In this document: piece by piece, positions 36,047 through 45,500 of the stretch
Position numbering within the stretch: position 1 is the first letter of the stretch
Layout: each line of letters starts with the position of its first letter
Assembly: GCA_002721815.1 (NCBI GenBank)
Contig: PBLQ01000001.1
Coordinates: 204,268-268,267 of the forward strand
Source of the DNA: Myxococcales bacterium
Lineage (GTDB): Bacteria > Myxococcota > UBA727 > GCA-2721815
Length of the DNA: 64,000 nucleotides
Direction of reading: 5' to 3'
The notes under the pieces: model-generated
Seen by the model: the letters and a program-made list of their open reading frames with translations, nothing else
Database searches by the model: none
Told to the model about the DNA's origin: nothing
Position numbers and translations under genes: made by a program

Positions 36047-37996
36047 ATGGCCGCACTCACAGATCAGACCCAAGCCCAGCTGGAGGGCATGAAAAACCTG
36101 CTCGACCTGGAGCACGAAGAGGCCCATGCGCGCAATAAAAGCCGGCTAGAAGACAAGAGCACCAAACACTTGGAAAATGATGGCTTGCTGGTTCGCCGTC
36201 CCATTTTAGACGAAGAAAAACCGGCGCTGGGCGGTCAAGTGCGGTTGATTTTTAGAGAAGACCCCAGTCGCAAAGGACACATGCAAGAGTTTGCCGGCCG
36301 GACGGGTGCCGTGGTGCGTTTGTTGCTGGTAGACGAAAACCATGCCGTAGCGGCCCAAGGCGTGTTGGGTCGGGTGGGTGAACAGAGCATCCATGTGATC
36401 ACCCCCGACACCATCGATCTCAATAGCAAGTACCACATCCTGCTTTGTGACGACGAAAAAACACTTTCCATGCTGGCAGCTGCAGTGGAGGAGTGTCTCA
36501 GTGCCGAGGGTAAATTGGCACGGATGCTCAACACACTGTTGGGCGCCAATGCGCCACAGCCCACCCATCTTCAAGACTTACGATTTCACGATTCCCATTT
36601 GAATGAAGAACAAAAAAAAGCAGTCACCCATGGGGTTTTGGCCCCTGATATCGGACTGATTCACGGACCTTTCGGCACCGGTAAAACCAGGGTGCTGGTA
36701 GAAACGGCCCGCCTGCTCAACGACCGAGGTGAGCGGATCCTATGTACCGCCGCCTCCAATGCCGCCACCGATAATCTGGCGTTGGCCTTACTGCGTGCAG
36801 ATCCGGATTTGCCACTCACCCGCGTGGGGCATCCAGCAAGGGTTCACCCGGCCCTAGAAAGCCACACTCTGGCGGCTCAAACCGCCAACCACGAACGCCG
36901 TAAGATGTCGGAAAAGCTCTATAAAGAAGCCTTTACCCTTCAAGGTCAAATGAGTCGGCGCTCAGCCAGCCGTGGTAGACCCGATCGAGCACTTCTCAAG
37001 GAGCTCAGGCAACAGATTCGACAGCTGCTGGCCGAAGCTCGTGTTTTAGAGAATCAAGCTGCGCACGATGTTCTGGAGCGATCTCGGATCATTTGCGGCA
37101 CGCTCACCGGTTTTTGCAATCATGTGCCTGCCGATATTCAGTTCAATACGGCCATCATTGATGAAGCCAGCCAAGCGCTCAATCCGGCCGTTTTGCGGGC
37201 GCTGCTCAGAGCAGAACGGTTGGTCTTGGCTGGAGACCACAAGCAGTTGCCCCCAACCTTGCTACATCCCAAGGCGGCGTCCCACCCCGCCTCCCGCCCT
37301 CTTTTTGAGCAGCTCATGGAGGCGGACGGATCAGATCAATACTCTGAAATGCTGAAAGTTCAGCATCGCATGTCGTCTCAGCTCATGGCCTTCCCATCCC
37401 ATCAATTTTACGAAGGCCAGCTCAAAGCCCATTCCATGGTCACAAACCGGTGCTTGAAAGATATTCTCATGCAGCCCCATCCCCTTCTGTGTGAAGACAA
37501 AGCCTTAGATGTCATCGATACCGCCGGCGCAGGCCTGGAAGACCAGCTCCATTTCACCAGTGAAAGCCGAGAGAACCCCGGCCACGGCCAATGGGTGATT
37601 CAGCTCATTAGGGCGCTTCTCAGCACGGGCCTCAGCCCCAAACAAGTGGGCGTCACCACCCCCTATAAGGCCCAAGTCGCTTGGCTGCACCACCACCTGA
37701 CCGATTTGATCCTGGAAGGCCTGGAAGTGGACTCCGTAGATGCCTTCCAAGGCCGGGAAAAGTCAGTGATGATCTTTGATACGGTCCGCAGCAATTCAGA
37801 GGGCCAAGTGGGTTTCTTGGCGGACGAACGTAGGGTGAATGTGGCCATGACCCGGGCCCAACATCAGTTGATCGTTCTGGCCGATTCGGCCACCCTCTCC
37901 CAAAACCCGGTCTGGGCCCAGTTTTTTGACCATGCCATGGCCCAGGAGGCCTATCGGTCTGTCTTTGAGTTGGCCTCGCTTCAAGAATTTGTCTAA
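36047..37996 (+). CDS. UPF1/SMUBP2-like superfamily 1 DNA/RNA helicase
   Basis: The 649-residue helicase has all SF1 motifs: Walker A GPFGTGKT (K213), motif Ia CTAASNAATDNL, Walker B IIDEASQALNPA, motif III LAGDHKQLPPT, QHRM, motif V VDAFQGREKSVMI, and motif VI VNVAMTRAQHQLIV. The N-terminal 180 residues form an OB-like/stalk domain with the LLDLEHEEAHARNKS helix typical of IGHMBP2-type enzymes. It is expected to be a 5'-3' helicase on DNA or RNA. ATG 36047 has only a weak ribosome-binding site. An overlapping frame from ATG 35953 (MSQGPLWRSQLDFLEKN) looks protein-like up to about 36046 and might be a true N-terminus lost by a frameshift; I could not decide. The gene stands alone. Confidence 0.92.
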   Translation: MAALTDQTQAQLEGMKNLLDLEHEEAHARNKSRLEDKSTKHLENDGLLVRRPILDEEKPALGGQVRLIFREDPSRKGHMQEFAGRTGAVVRLLLVDENHAVAAQGVLGRVGEQSIHVITPDTIDLNSKYHILLCDDEKTLSMLAAAVEECLSAEGKLARMLNTLLGANAPQPTHLQDLRFHDSHLNEEQKKAVTHGVLAPDIGLIHGPFGTGKTRVLVETARLLNDRGERILCTAASNAATDNLALALLRADPDLPLTRVGHPARVHPALESHTLAAQTANHERRKMSEKLYKEAFTLQGQMSRRSASRGRPDRALLKELRQQIRQLLAEARVLENQAAHDVLERSRIICGTLTGFCNHVPADIQFNTAIIDEASQALNPAVLRALLRAERLVLAGDHKQLPPTLLHPKAASHPASRPLFEQLMEADGSDQYSEMLKVQHRMSSQLMAFPSHQFYEGQLKAHSMVTNRCLKDILMQPHPLLCEDKALDVIDTAGAGLEDQLHFTSESRENPGHGQWVIQLIRALLSTGLSPKQVGVTTPYKAQVAWLHHHLTDLILEGLEVDSVDAFQGREKSVMIFDTVRSNSEGQVGFLADERRVNVAMTRAQHQLIVLADSATLSQNPVWAQFFDHAMAQEAYRSVFELASLQEFV

Positions 37997-38061
37997 GGGG
38001 TATCTTTCCCCCTTGACCACTGGCGCTGAAATCGCATAAACCGTTGTTTCAACTCACCGCT

Positions 38062-38138
<77 letters not shown>

Positions 38139-38141
38139 AGC

Positions 38142-38178
38142 AAAAAACCCCTCAAAATTGAGGGGTTTTTTGTTTTTT
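38142..38178 (+). terminator. Intrinsic terminator after tRNA-Asp
   Basis: CCCCTCAA and TTGAGGGG form an 8-bp stem around a short AA loop, with A6 before it and T-runs after it. It lies 4 nt after the tRNA CCA and could work on both strands. Confidence 0.93.
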
Positions 38179-38299
38179 GAGAGCCGGGTTCCCGAACAGC
38201 TTATTCACCCCCCTCTCAGGGGTACCACCACGCATCGAGCTCATAATTATGCGGTTTTAAGAGTGGTTTGGTCAATTCCGAATGCCCCTAAAGCGTTGG

Positions 38300-38314
38300 T
38301 GCAACCCACTTGCA
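38300..38314. promoter_or_regulatory. Palindromic operator, copy 1, before the CobW-type gene
   Basis: TGCAACCCACTTGCA is an inverted repeat TGCAA-N5-TTGCA. Read on the minus strand its flanks (TTA before, CCAA after) match those of copy 2, so the two boxes face each other 44 bp apart centre to centre. The arm sequence recalls Fur-family boxes of the TGCAAAT type, but no regulator gene is here. Confidence 0.6.
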
Positions 38315-38343
38315 TTAAAAATTGGTGATGCCTAAACATTAAA

Positions 38344-38358
38344 TGCAAGCCGCTTGCA
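38344..38358. promoter_or_regulatory. Palindromic operator, copy 2, before the CobW-type gene
   Basis: TGCAAGCCGCTTGCA has 6-bp perfect arms around CCG and ends 31 bp before the ATG of the CobW-type gene. The extended match to inverted copy 1 is ATGCAAG-N3/4-TTGCACCAA. The position overlapping the presumed promoter suggests repression. Confidence 0.65.
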
Positions 38359-38389
38359 CCAATAGGCGAATGCATAGCACCAACAACTC

Positions 38390-39637
38390 ATGGATAGACA
38401 AATGAACCCGATTAGCACTGATGTAAGTGAACGACTTCCTGTTACTGTTCTCTCTGGATTTCTTGGGGCCGGAAAGACAACCCTGCTCAACCAGGTTTTG
38501 AACAATCGTGATGGTCTCAAAGTAGCCGTCATCGTGAACGATATGAGCGATGTTAATATTGATGCTGCCCTCGTTGAACGGGGAGGCGCTGAACTAAGTC
38601 GCACAGAAGAAAAACTCGTAGAAATGTCGAACGGTTGCATTTGTTGTACCCTGCGTGATGACCTGCTCGCCGAAGTGTCGCGCCTGGCTCAAGAGGGGCG
38701 TTTTGACTATCTCCTAATTGAGTCCACGGGTATCTCAGAACCTATCCCTGTGGCCCAGACATTTACATTCGAGGATGAAAACGGATTGAGCTTGGGGCAA
38801 GTTTCACGCCTCGACACGATGGTTACCGTTGTTGATGCCGCTAATTTTCTCCGGGACTATAATGCAGCCGAAGCCCTTAAAGAGCGCGGCGAATCATTGG
38901 GTGAAGACGACCATCGAACCGTCACCGATCTCCTCATTGATCAAGTAGAATTCGCTGATGTGATTGTCCTCAATAAGCTCGATCTCGTGACGGAAGAACA
39001 AGCAAGCGAAGTGAAGGGGATTATGAAAGCACTCAACCCGGGTGCAAAGATTGAAATGACGACGAGGGGTCAAATCCCCCTGGGCTCTGTATTGAACACC
39101 GGCCTTTTTGATTACGAGAAAGCAGAAAGCTCCGCAGGATGGATGCGAGAACTGCAGGGTGAACATACGCCGGAAACCGAAGAATATGGAATTTCTAGTT
39201 TCACTTATCGCACGTCCCAACCCTTTGATGCGATGAAACTTTGGTGCTTCCTTCACGATGATACAAACTGGCAAGGCATACTCCGCTCTAAAGGGTTCTT
39301 CTGGGTAGCAGCAGATCACAGAATCGCTTACGAATGGGCCCAAGCCGGTGGCGTCAGCAGCGTTAATGTCGCAGGAATGTGGTGGGCCACAATCCCTCGC
39401 AACAAATGGGATTTCCCCGAAGGGCAGCGACCCGACCAGCGACCTGATTGGCATGACCGATTTGGTGATCGAATCCAGCAAATCGTCTTTATTGGTCAGC
39501 AGATGAACGAAGCGGCCATGCGGAAGCGTCTCGACGAATGTCTGCTGGACGAAGCGCTGGCGTTAACCGACAGCACCGCCTGGGCAGAATTACCGAACCC
39601 ATTCCCCACCATCCAGACCGCCGAAGCATCAGCATAG
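38390..39637 (+). CDS. CobW/ZNG1-type metallochaperone GTPase
   Basis: The 415-residue COG0523 protein has the Walker A loop [15 protein letters not shown] near residue 24, the metal-binding CxCC motif [13 protein letters not shown], Walker B-type [14 protein letters not shown] for guanine, and a CobW C-terminal domain ([13 protein letters not shown] ... IVFIGQQMN). ATG 38390 has no ribosome-binding site, and ATG 38402 is an alternative four codons later. Such proteins hand zinc or another metal to client enzymes at the cost of GTP, and are typically induced by zinc limitation through Zur. Two matching palindromes 30-90 bp upstream support metal-responsive control here. The neighbours are a tRNA-Asp and an unrelated kinase, so it may have been inserted beside the tRNA. 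Confidence 0.92.
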   Translation: MDRQMNPISTDVSERLPVTVLSGFLGAGKTTLLNQVLNNRDGLKVAVIVNDMSDVNIDAALVERGGAELSRTEEKLVEMSNGCICCTLRDDLLAEVSRLAQEGRFDYLLIESTGISEPIPVAQTFTFEDENGLSLGQVSRLDTMVTVVDAANFLRDYNAAEALKERGESLGEDDHRTVTDLLIDQVEFADVIVLNKLDLVTEEQASEVKGIMKALNPGAKIEMTTRGQIPLGSVLNTGLFDYEKAESSAGWMRELQGEHTPETEEYGISSFTYRTSQPFDAMKLWCFLHDDTNWQGILRSKGFFWVAADHRIAYEWAQAGGVSSVNVAGMWWATIPRNKWDFPEGQRPDQRPDWHDRFGDRIQQIVFIGQQMNEAAMRKRLDECLLDEALALTDSTAWAELPNPFPTIQTAEASA

Positions 39638-39758
39638 CGACGATCTGGTTCGTATTGAGGATTTTGACATGAATGGTGGCCGCACCATCTGAAATAGAAT
39701 GCGTCTGCCCCATTTCGACCGTGCCTTGAGAGGCGGTTTCTAAATTTAAATCAAAACC
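39610..39758 (-). pseudogene. Possible remnant of a FliK-like C-terminal domain
   Basis: After a stop at 39759-39761 a minus-strand frame reads GFDLNLETASQGTVEMG, then [24 protein letters not shown]. The spacing L-x-L-x4-x2-G-x-V-E, then DG, then N, is that of the flagellar hook-length (FliK) C-terminal domain. The likeness is lost where it enters the antisense of the CobW 3' end. There is no start and no complete domain, so if real it is a decayed fragment. Confidence 0.25.
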
Positions 39759-40040
39759 CTAGTTCGCGTTTGGCCGGGCCCCAAAATTTCTTATTGGTGG
39801 CCACGGCTGGTGTTTGACTCTGGCGGGGCGCACCGGGAACAAACCATGACGCTGTCCGCTGTCATCAGACGTCTGCAAGTAAAAACAGATGTTTTTTGGC
39901 CATCATCCTTTCGATCGTAGCAGTTTCGCAATTTTTCTAACCATACAATTTATTATTTTTGTGCTCGCTCTTTTTATTGCCTTAAAAACGGTGTATTTAT
40001 TGAATATCTAATAAGCATACGAACGAGGAGCCCGGAGCCT
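39638..40040. other. 403-bp intergenic region between CobW-type gene and hybrid kinase
   Basis: Apart from the possible minus-strand remnant at its left end, I see no gene in this stretch. The right half (39900-40020) is AT-rich and probably holds the promoter of the hybrid kinase, but no well-spaced -35/-10 pair stood out. No terminator hairpin was found. Confidence 0.5.
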
Positions 40041-42470
40041 TTGACGACACCCGAGCAAGAGCAAACACACCAGGAATGGCTGAGAAAACTAAATCTCAAA
40101 GAGTCAGATCTCGTTTTCTACTCCGAGACCTATCAACTCGAGATGAGATTTCTGAGCCCCCAAATTCTGTATGAAGAGCACTCTGGCGTCATCGATGAAA
40201 ATGCCGCTCAAGAATTCCTGAAAATGAGTAACTTAATTTCGGACTCAATCAAAAAATACGCTCCCAACCATCGGGCCGCGGTGGTTGCAGACGTTGCAAA
40301 CCTCAAACGGGTATCTAGACGCGCTCGTAAAATGTTAATTCAGGACATTGAACAATGGGATCCCATGATTGGGATTTCGTTTGCGGGGGCCAATCTGGTT
40401 GTCAGGGCGATCGGATACGCCGTTGTTCGTAAAATGCAAACCATCGACGTTTCTTTTCATCCAAATTTTGAAGAAGCACTGGCCGAGGCCAAAAGACTTT
40501 GTGCGGAGAGTCATTTTGTCACGCCATTACAGACCAGCGACTTTTTCAATCTACCCATGGATAACAGCGCGTTTTCTCAAATGTGGAAACACAACCCGAA
40601 AACGATTCGACTGCAACAAAAAAATGTAAGGGTCTTGCAAAAAGAAGAATGGCGTTATGTTTCAAAAACAACAACGGCAAAGATTGTTTTTTCTGTGCTC
40701 GATAACCAGATCCTCCTCGTTGAAGTTTCAGGGGCCGTGGCTCAAAGCGACATCGAACATTACTACGGCATGCAAGACGGCATCCTTGAAGAACTTAAAG
40801 TAAAACAAATCAATCTCATTTTGGACACACGAAAACTCACCTGGAGCGATGCAGCATCTCGACGTTACGGGGAAAGCTACTATGTTAACAATCAACACCG
40901 ATACCCGCATGTAACGCTCATTGCATCAAGATTTGTTCGTTTTATTGTCCGCTCTTTTACGATTTTATCGCGACACAAATTCATGAATTGGCACTTGGCG
41001 AACTCTCTAGAAGAAGCTTTTGGGATTTTATCAGACACTCATCCAAAACCGGTCGCGCTGTATGAAGAAGTGGCGCGAGACGGTTCCCACGAAGACTTAC
41101 AAGAATTGAATCAGGTTGTGGTCGAACAACGTGACATCATTAAACAATATCACGCGCACATGGATTTGTTGCTACAAAATATCACGCGTTCTTCTTGGGA
41201 CGACATTTTAAAGCCCACACCGATGCCAGTAGAAAATGATGACTTGTTCGGAGACGTTTACGGCGCGATTGAACTCATGCAAAACGATTACCTTGAACTC
41301 GTTATGGAGAGAGAACAAGCCACAGCAAGAGCAGAGGAGGCAAACCGTTTAAAAAGCCTTTTCTTAGCACGAATGAGTCACGACTTACGAACACCTCTCA
41401 ATAGCATTCTCGGGTTCACCGATGTTTTAACTGCCGAAGAAAGCGACGAAAAAAAAGTAGATGTACTCCGCATGATCGAAAATTCGGCAGAGCAACTGAA
41501 AGACATTATCAATGATCTTCTCGAGATTTCCAGCATCGAGGCCGGCACCATTCGGGTTCAAATGCAAAACATCAATTTCTACGACCTCATAGAGCAAGTG
41601 GTGCAAAGTCAGCGACCCAATGCAGAAAAAAAAGGGCTTGAAGTGTTGCTTGAGCTCGGCCCAAATACGCCGCAAATAATTTACAGTGACAAGGGAAAGC
41701 TACAACAAATTTTATTGAACCTACTTACCAACTCCATCAAATACACCGATGTCGGGGGTATCTTCATTTCGGCATCAGCGATAAAACAAAATCCCAACTC
41801 GTCCAAAATAACGGTTTCTATCCGTGACACCGGGCGGGGTATTCCTAAGGGTATGCACGGAAAAGTTTTCGACGCCTTTCGCCAAGTTGAAGAAACTGCC
41901 CTCCACCCGGTTGAGGGAAAAGGTCTCGGCCTCGCCATTTGTCGTGAACTCATTCAATGCCTTGGTGGCTCGATCGAGCTACAAAGCGAAGAGGGCCAAG
42001 GCTCGACATTTTCCATTCATTTCAATACCCCGATCAACATAGAATCAACAAATCAACCAATGCAAGCTTCCGCCCACCCCTTATCCGGGCATGTGCTCAT
42101 TGTAGAAGACAATAAAATCAATCAACGTGTGTTGGAAAAAATGCTCCAACGAATTGGGGTGCAAATTAGTATCGCCCAAAACGGACGTGAAGCGATTGAA
42201 CTTCTAAACGAGAACACCAACGACTATTCGTTGGTGCTCATGGATTGCCAAATGCCCACCATGAATGGATGGGAAACCACGAAATTCATTCGAAACGATC
42301 TCCACATGGATGTTCCCATCTTAGCACTCACCGCATTTGCACAAAAAGAAGACATTGATCGCTCAAAAGCAGTGGGCATGAATGGCTTTTTGGCAAAACC
42401 CGTGAGACTTCATGAACTTCGCTCTACCCTCGCAGACTTCCTGCCTGCTCAAGAACCGGTCTCCCGCTAA
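40041..42470 (+). CDS. Hybrid histidine kinase with tandem STAS-like sensor modules
   Basis: The 809-residue soluble hybrid kinase starts at TTG 40041, with CGGAG close upstream. Residues about 15-155 and 190-335 look like two copies of one alpha/beta module: each ends with a pattern of a strand with D-x-x-x-L (DVANLKRVSR and DTRKLTWSD), a helix, a core strand and a final F-x-x-A-(N-S/L)-(F/L)-E-E-A helix (NFEEALAEAK and NSLEEAFGIL). This resembles SpoIIAA-like/STAS folds. A coiled coil (about 345-440) leads to the dimerisation helix ARMSHDLRTPLNSILGF (H447), an ATPase domain (NLLTNSIKY, DTGRGIPKG, GKGLGLAICREL) and a receiver (LIVEDNKINQRVL, D735 in LMDCQMPTMNGW, K in LAKPVRL). No transmembrane segment, no partner regulator nearby. 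Confidence 0.92.
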   Translation: MTTPEQEQTHQEWLRKLNLKESDLVFYSETYQLEMRFLSPQILYEEHSGVIDENAAQEFLKMSNLISDSIKKYAPNHRAAVVADVANLKRVSRRARKMLIQDIEQWDPMIGISFAGANLVVRAIGYAVVRKMQTIDVSFHPNFEEALAEAKRLCAESHFVTPLQTSDFFNLPMDNSAFSQMWKHNPKTIRLQQKNVRVLQKEEWRYVSKTTTAKIVFSVLDNQILLVEVSGAVAQSDIEHYYGMQDGILEELKVKQINLILDTRKLTWSDAASRRYGESYYVNNQHRYPHVTLIASRFVRFIVRSFTILSRHKFMNWHLANSLEEAFGILSDTHPKPVALYEEVARDGSHEDLQELNQVVVEQRDIIKQYHAHMDLLLQNITRSSWDDILKPTPMPVENDDLFGDVYGAIELMQNDYLELVMEREQATARAEEANRLKSLFLARMSHDLRTPLNSILGFTDVLTAEESDEKKVDVLRMIENSAEQLKDIINDLLEISSIEAGTIRVQMQNINFYDLIEQVVQSQRPNAEKKGLEVLLELGPNTPQIIYSDKGKLQQILLNLLTNSIKYTDVGGIFISASAIKQNPNSSKITVSIRDTGRGIPKGMHGKVFDAFRQVEETALHPVEGKGLGLAICRELIQCLGGSIELQSEEGQGSTFSIHFNTPINIESTNQPMQASAHPLSGHVLIVEDNKINQRVLEKMLQRIGVQISIAQNGREAIELLNENTNDYSLVLMDCQMPTMNGWETTKFIRNDLHMDVPILALTAFAQKEDIDRSKAVGMNGFLAKPVRLHELRSTLADFLPAQEPVSR

Positions 42471-42500
42471 GATTTACTCCTGGGTTTTGGCGCGTCACGT

Positions 42501-42530
42501 TTGACAATTTCAGTGATGAACTGGCATACT
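42501..42530 (+). promoter_or_regulatory. Promoter of the pentahaem lipoprotein gene
   Basis: A perfect TTGACA (42501-42506) is followed after 18 bp by CATACT (42525-42530), which differs from the consensus TATAAT at two positions. The ATG of the gene lies 35 bp downstream. Confidence 0.6.
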
Positions 42531-42564
42531 GAAATATAGGATTTTTTCCTTTGGTCGGGGTTTC

Positions 42565-45500
42565 ATGTCACGCTTTTGCTCGTTTTTCGTTTTGACGTTG
42601 GCAGCGATGCTGCTCGCGGGCTGCCCACCCGAAACAGAAGAAAATAAACCTCCGAAACCTCCAAAAGAAACTGCGACCGGTAAGGATGCGGGCACCATAA
42701 CCACATCGCCACCAGAAGACGCAGGCACCACGACATCTGCCTCGCCTGAAGATGCGGGTACCGCAGTTGTAATCACTTCACCAGATGCGGGTATCACCAC
42801 GGTGCATCCAGAGGATGCGGGTACCACAATCGTAGACTTACCGCAGGATGCGGGCAACACAAATACGGCTTTACCAGAAGACGCAGGCGCTACGGAAGCC
42901 ACTTCACCAGTTGATGCGGGCAACAGTGGCGCCATCCCCATTGTAGATGCTGGAAACGAAACAGAACTCGAACTCTTGTCCAGTGAAGAAATATATCTCG
43001 GCTTACGCCCGAAGTGCGTCGCATGCCACGGCAGCTATGGCTACATGGCAAATCTTTTTGAGACGTATGCGCATTTTGAAGAAGCCTTGGTCAACGATGC
43101 ATTCTTTGTCTCGCCCGGTGATCCTGAAAACAGCAACCTCTTCCAACGGCTCCAAGGTGACAATGCTGCATCCATGATGCCGCCGAGTGGTGCAGGAGGT
43201 CCATACGCATCAATAGAAGACACGGATGTTTCAATGGCCGAAATCGAGCTTTGGATTTTGTCGCTTACTCCGACGATGCCAATCGACGGTATGGATGGTG
43301 GCCTTGGTGAATCGGTGCTCGATGCAGGTAGTGAGACGATAGGCGAAGACGCGGGCTCACCCATGATCTTAGATGCTGGCCCAGGACCTGTGATTGAAAT
43401 GCTATCCACAGAAGAGGTATACGAAGGTTTGCGCGTCTTTTGCGTGAGTTGCCACGGTGATCAAAGTGCATATGGATTGCCAATGTTCGAAACCCTGGCC
43501 CAATTTGAATCGGAAGTTGTACGAAACCCGCTGCTGGTCAATCCAGGCGATCCTGAAAACAGCCCGCTGTTTCATCGGCTGCGCTCCGACAACGCGAACT
43601 ACATGCCACCCAGCTGGGGCTATCCACCTGGCCCCTATGAATCATTGCAAAACACCACCGTTTCACTTGCCGAGATCGAATGGTGGCTTTTAAATCTTGA
43701 AATTGAGCCTGCGATCCCAGAATTAGATGCAGGGGTACTCCCCACCACAGACGCAGGGGCCTTACCTGACGATTTGATGGATGCCGGTCCAGAGCCAAGC
43801 GCCGCACAAGATGGCGGGGTGACCAACGAAGGGCCACTCACCACTGAAGAGATTTACCTGGGGCTGTCTCAAACGTGTTACGGCTGTCACTCTGGCGATT
43901 ACTTTACAAATCTTGAAACCTTTAAAGAAACCATCGTCTACAACGATGACTTCGTTCAAATGGGGCAACCCGAAACAAGCCAACTCTACCTGTTATTGGT
44001 GAACCAAGGTGAGCCTACAACGTCGCTCGGCTACACGCAGATGCCCCCCAATAGCAGCTTTCAAAACCTCGCTGCCAACGGACAAACCCTTGTCGATGTC
44101 ACAGATATCTACGACTGGATTCTCCATTTAGAAGCGGACGACATATCCAATGGTACAGATGCTGGGCCCTCCATTGAAGAGACAGATGCAGGCTCGGAAC
44201 CAGCCCCTGAAAATGATGCCGGTTCCAACTATGCGGTTCTTGATGTCAACGCAGATCACTCCGAAGTCTTCTTGGTCACGAATGAAGACGAAGGCTATGA
44301 AGTGGAAGCCGATGGCCTGATGGCCCACGAAATTGAAGTATTGGTTATGGGCCTCCACCAAAATCAAGCGGGCGGCTTCGGTGCTAACCAGGGCACGCCC
44401 CAGCCACTGATGGGCGCCGAAGTCTTCATGACTAATACCCAGGGTGATTTAGAGAACTGCACTTGGTCCAACCCGGGTACCACAAACGCGCAAGGCAAAA
44501 TCACCTGTCGGCTGAACTCCACCCAAGTTAAAGATTCGATAATTGATATTTTCGCCAAAACCAATGATGCTCAAGGCTGGGTACAACTCTACGATAACTT
44601 GGTGGCCTCGTTTTCTCCCTGTCAAAATGCCCGTACGTTCTTTATTCGCGAAGTCATGGGCCCCATTTTCACGAAGTGTACCGGTTGTCACAACGAGTAC
44701 GGACTCGGTCGAGAGCAAGGCACATGGTTCGGGGTATTAGAAGGCGAACCCGTCAACGATGATGATGAAGACTTCATTGATGTGAACCTGAGTCGCATCA
44801 CGCCTTACAAAGGAAGCAGCCAATACTACTTTCCTTACCAAGAAATTTTACATGAACGCGACAGTACCAGTGAACCCGTTCCCTATATGGTGGCAAAGCC
44901 GGCGGGCTTGATCGATCCTACGAGCCCTGATGATATGGATAAGCCCTATGGGCATGGCGGCGGCCGCCTCTTTGAACCGGGCTCTGAAGATTTCTTTCTC
45001 TTTTGGGAATTAGCGGATCGGCTCAGTGAAAACAAAGTGTGCCCCACTGACAGTGAATACCTTTTTCATAATCCCTACGCTGGCGCAGTGGAATACAATG
45101 CCACTGAACTCTACCATCGGGCCACCTTTACCCTGACCGGAGAATACCCCTCTGCAGGCGAATACATGGCACTCCTGGAACACGGTAATTTCTCAGAAGC
45201 GGACTTCTCAAACAATCTTGACAGGCGTGAGCCCTCAAACGGATTGGGGCTGGGACTCAACTTTGGGTCTGGTTTTAATTCGGAACCAATCGAAAACACA
45301 ACGAACAACCCCATCATGTATCGAGATTCTTTTTATGAGCGTATGGGCGAAGCCCTCGAAGACCATCTGCACGTCGCAGAACTCGGTGCCACCACCCAAG
45401 GACTTAACTCCTTGCTCAATAATAATGATTTTAAGCGTTCCCAAATCTTTAGAACCCGATACGACAAAGGCTTGACCGGTAATCAAAACAAGACCTGCGT

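Noticed and set aside
37994..38015. Hairpin of AAGGGG with CCCCTT after the helicase stop
   Set aside because: No T-run follows, so it does not qualify as an intrinsic terminator.
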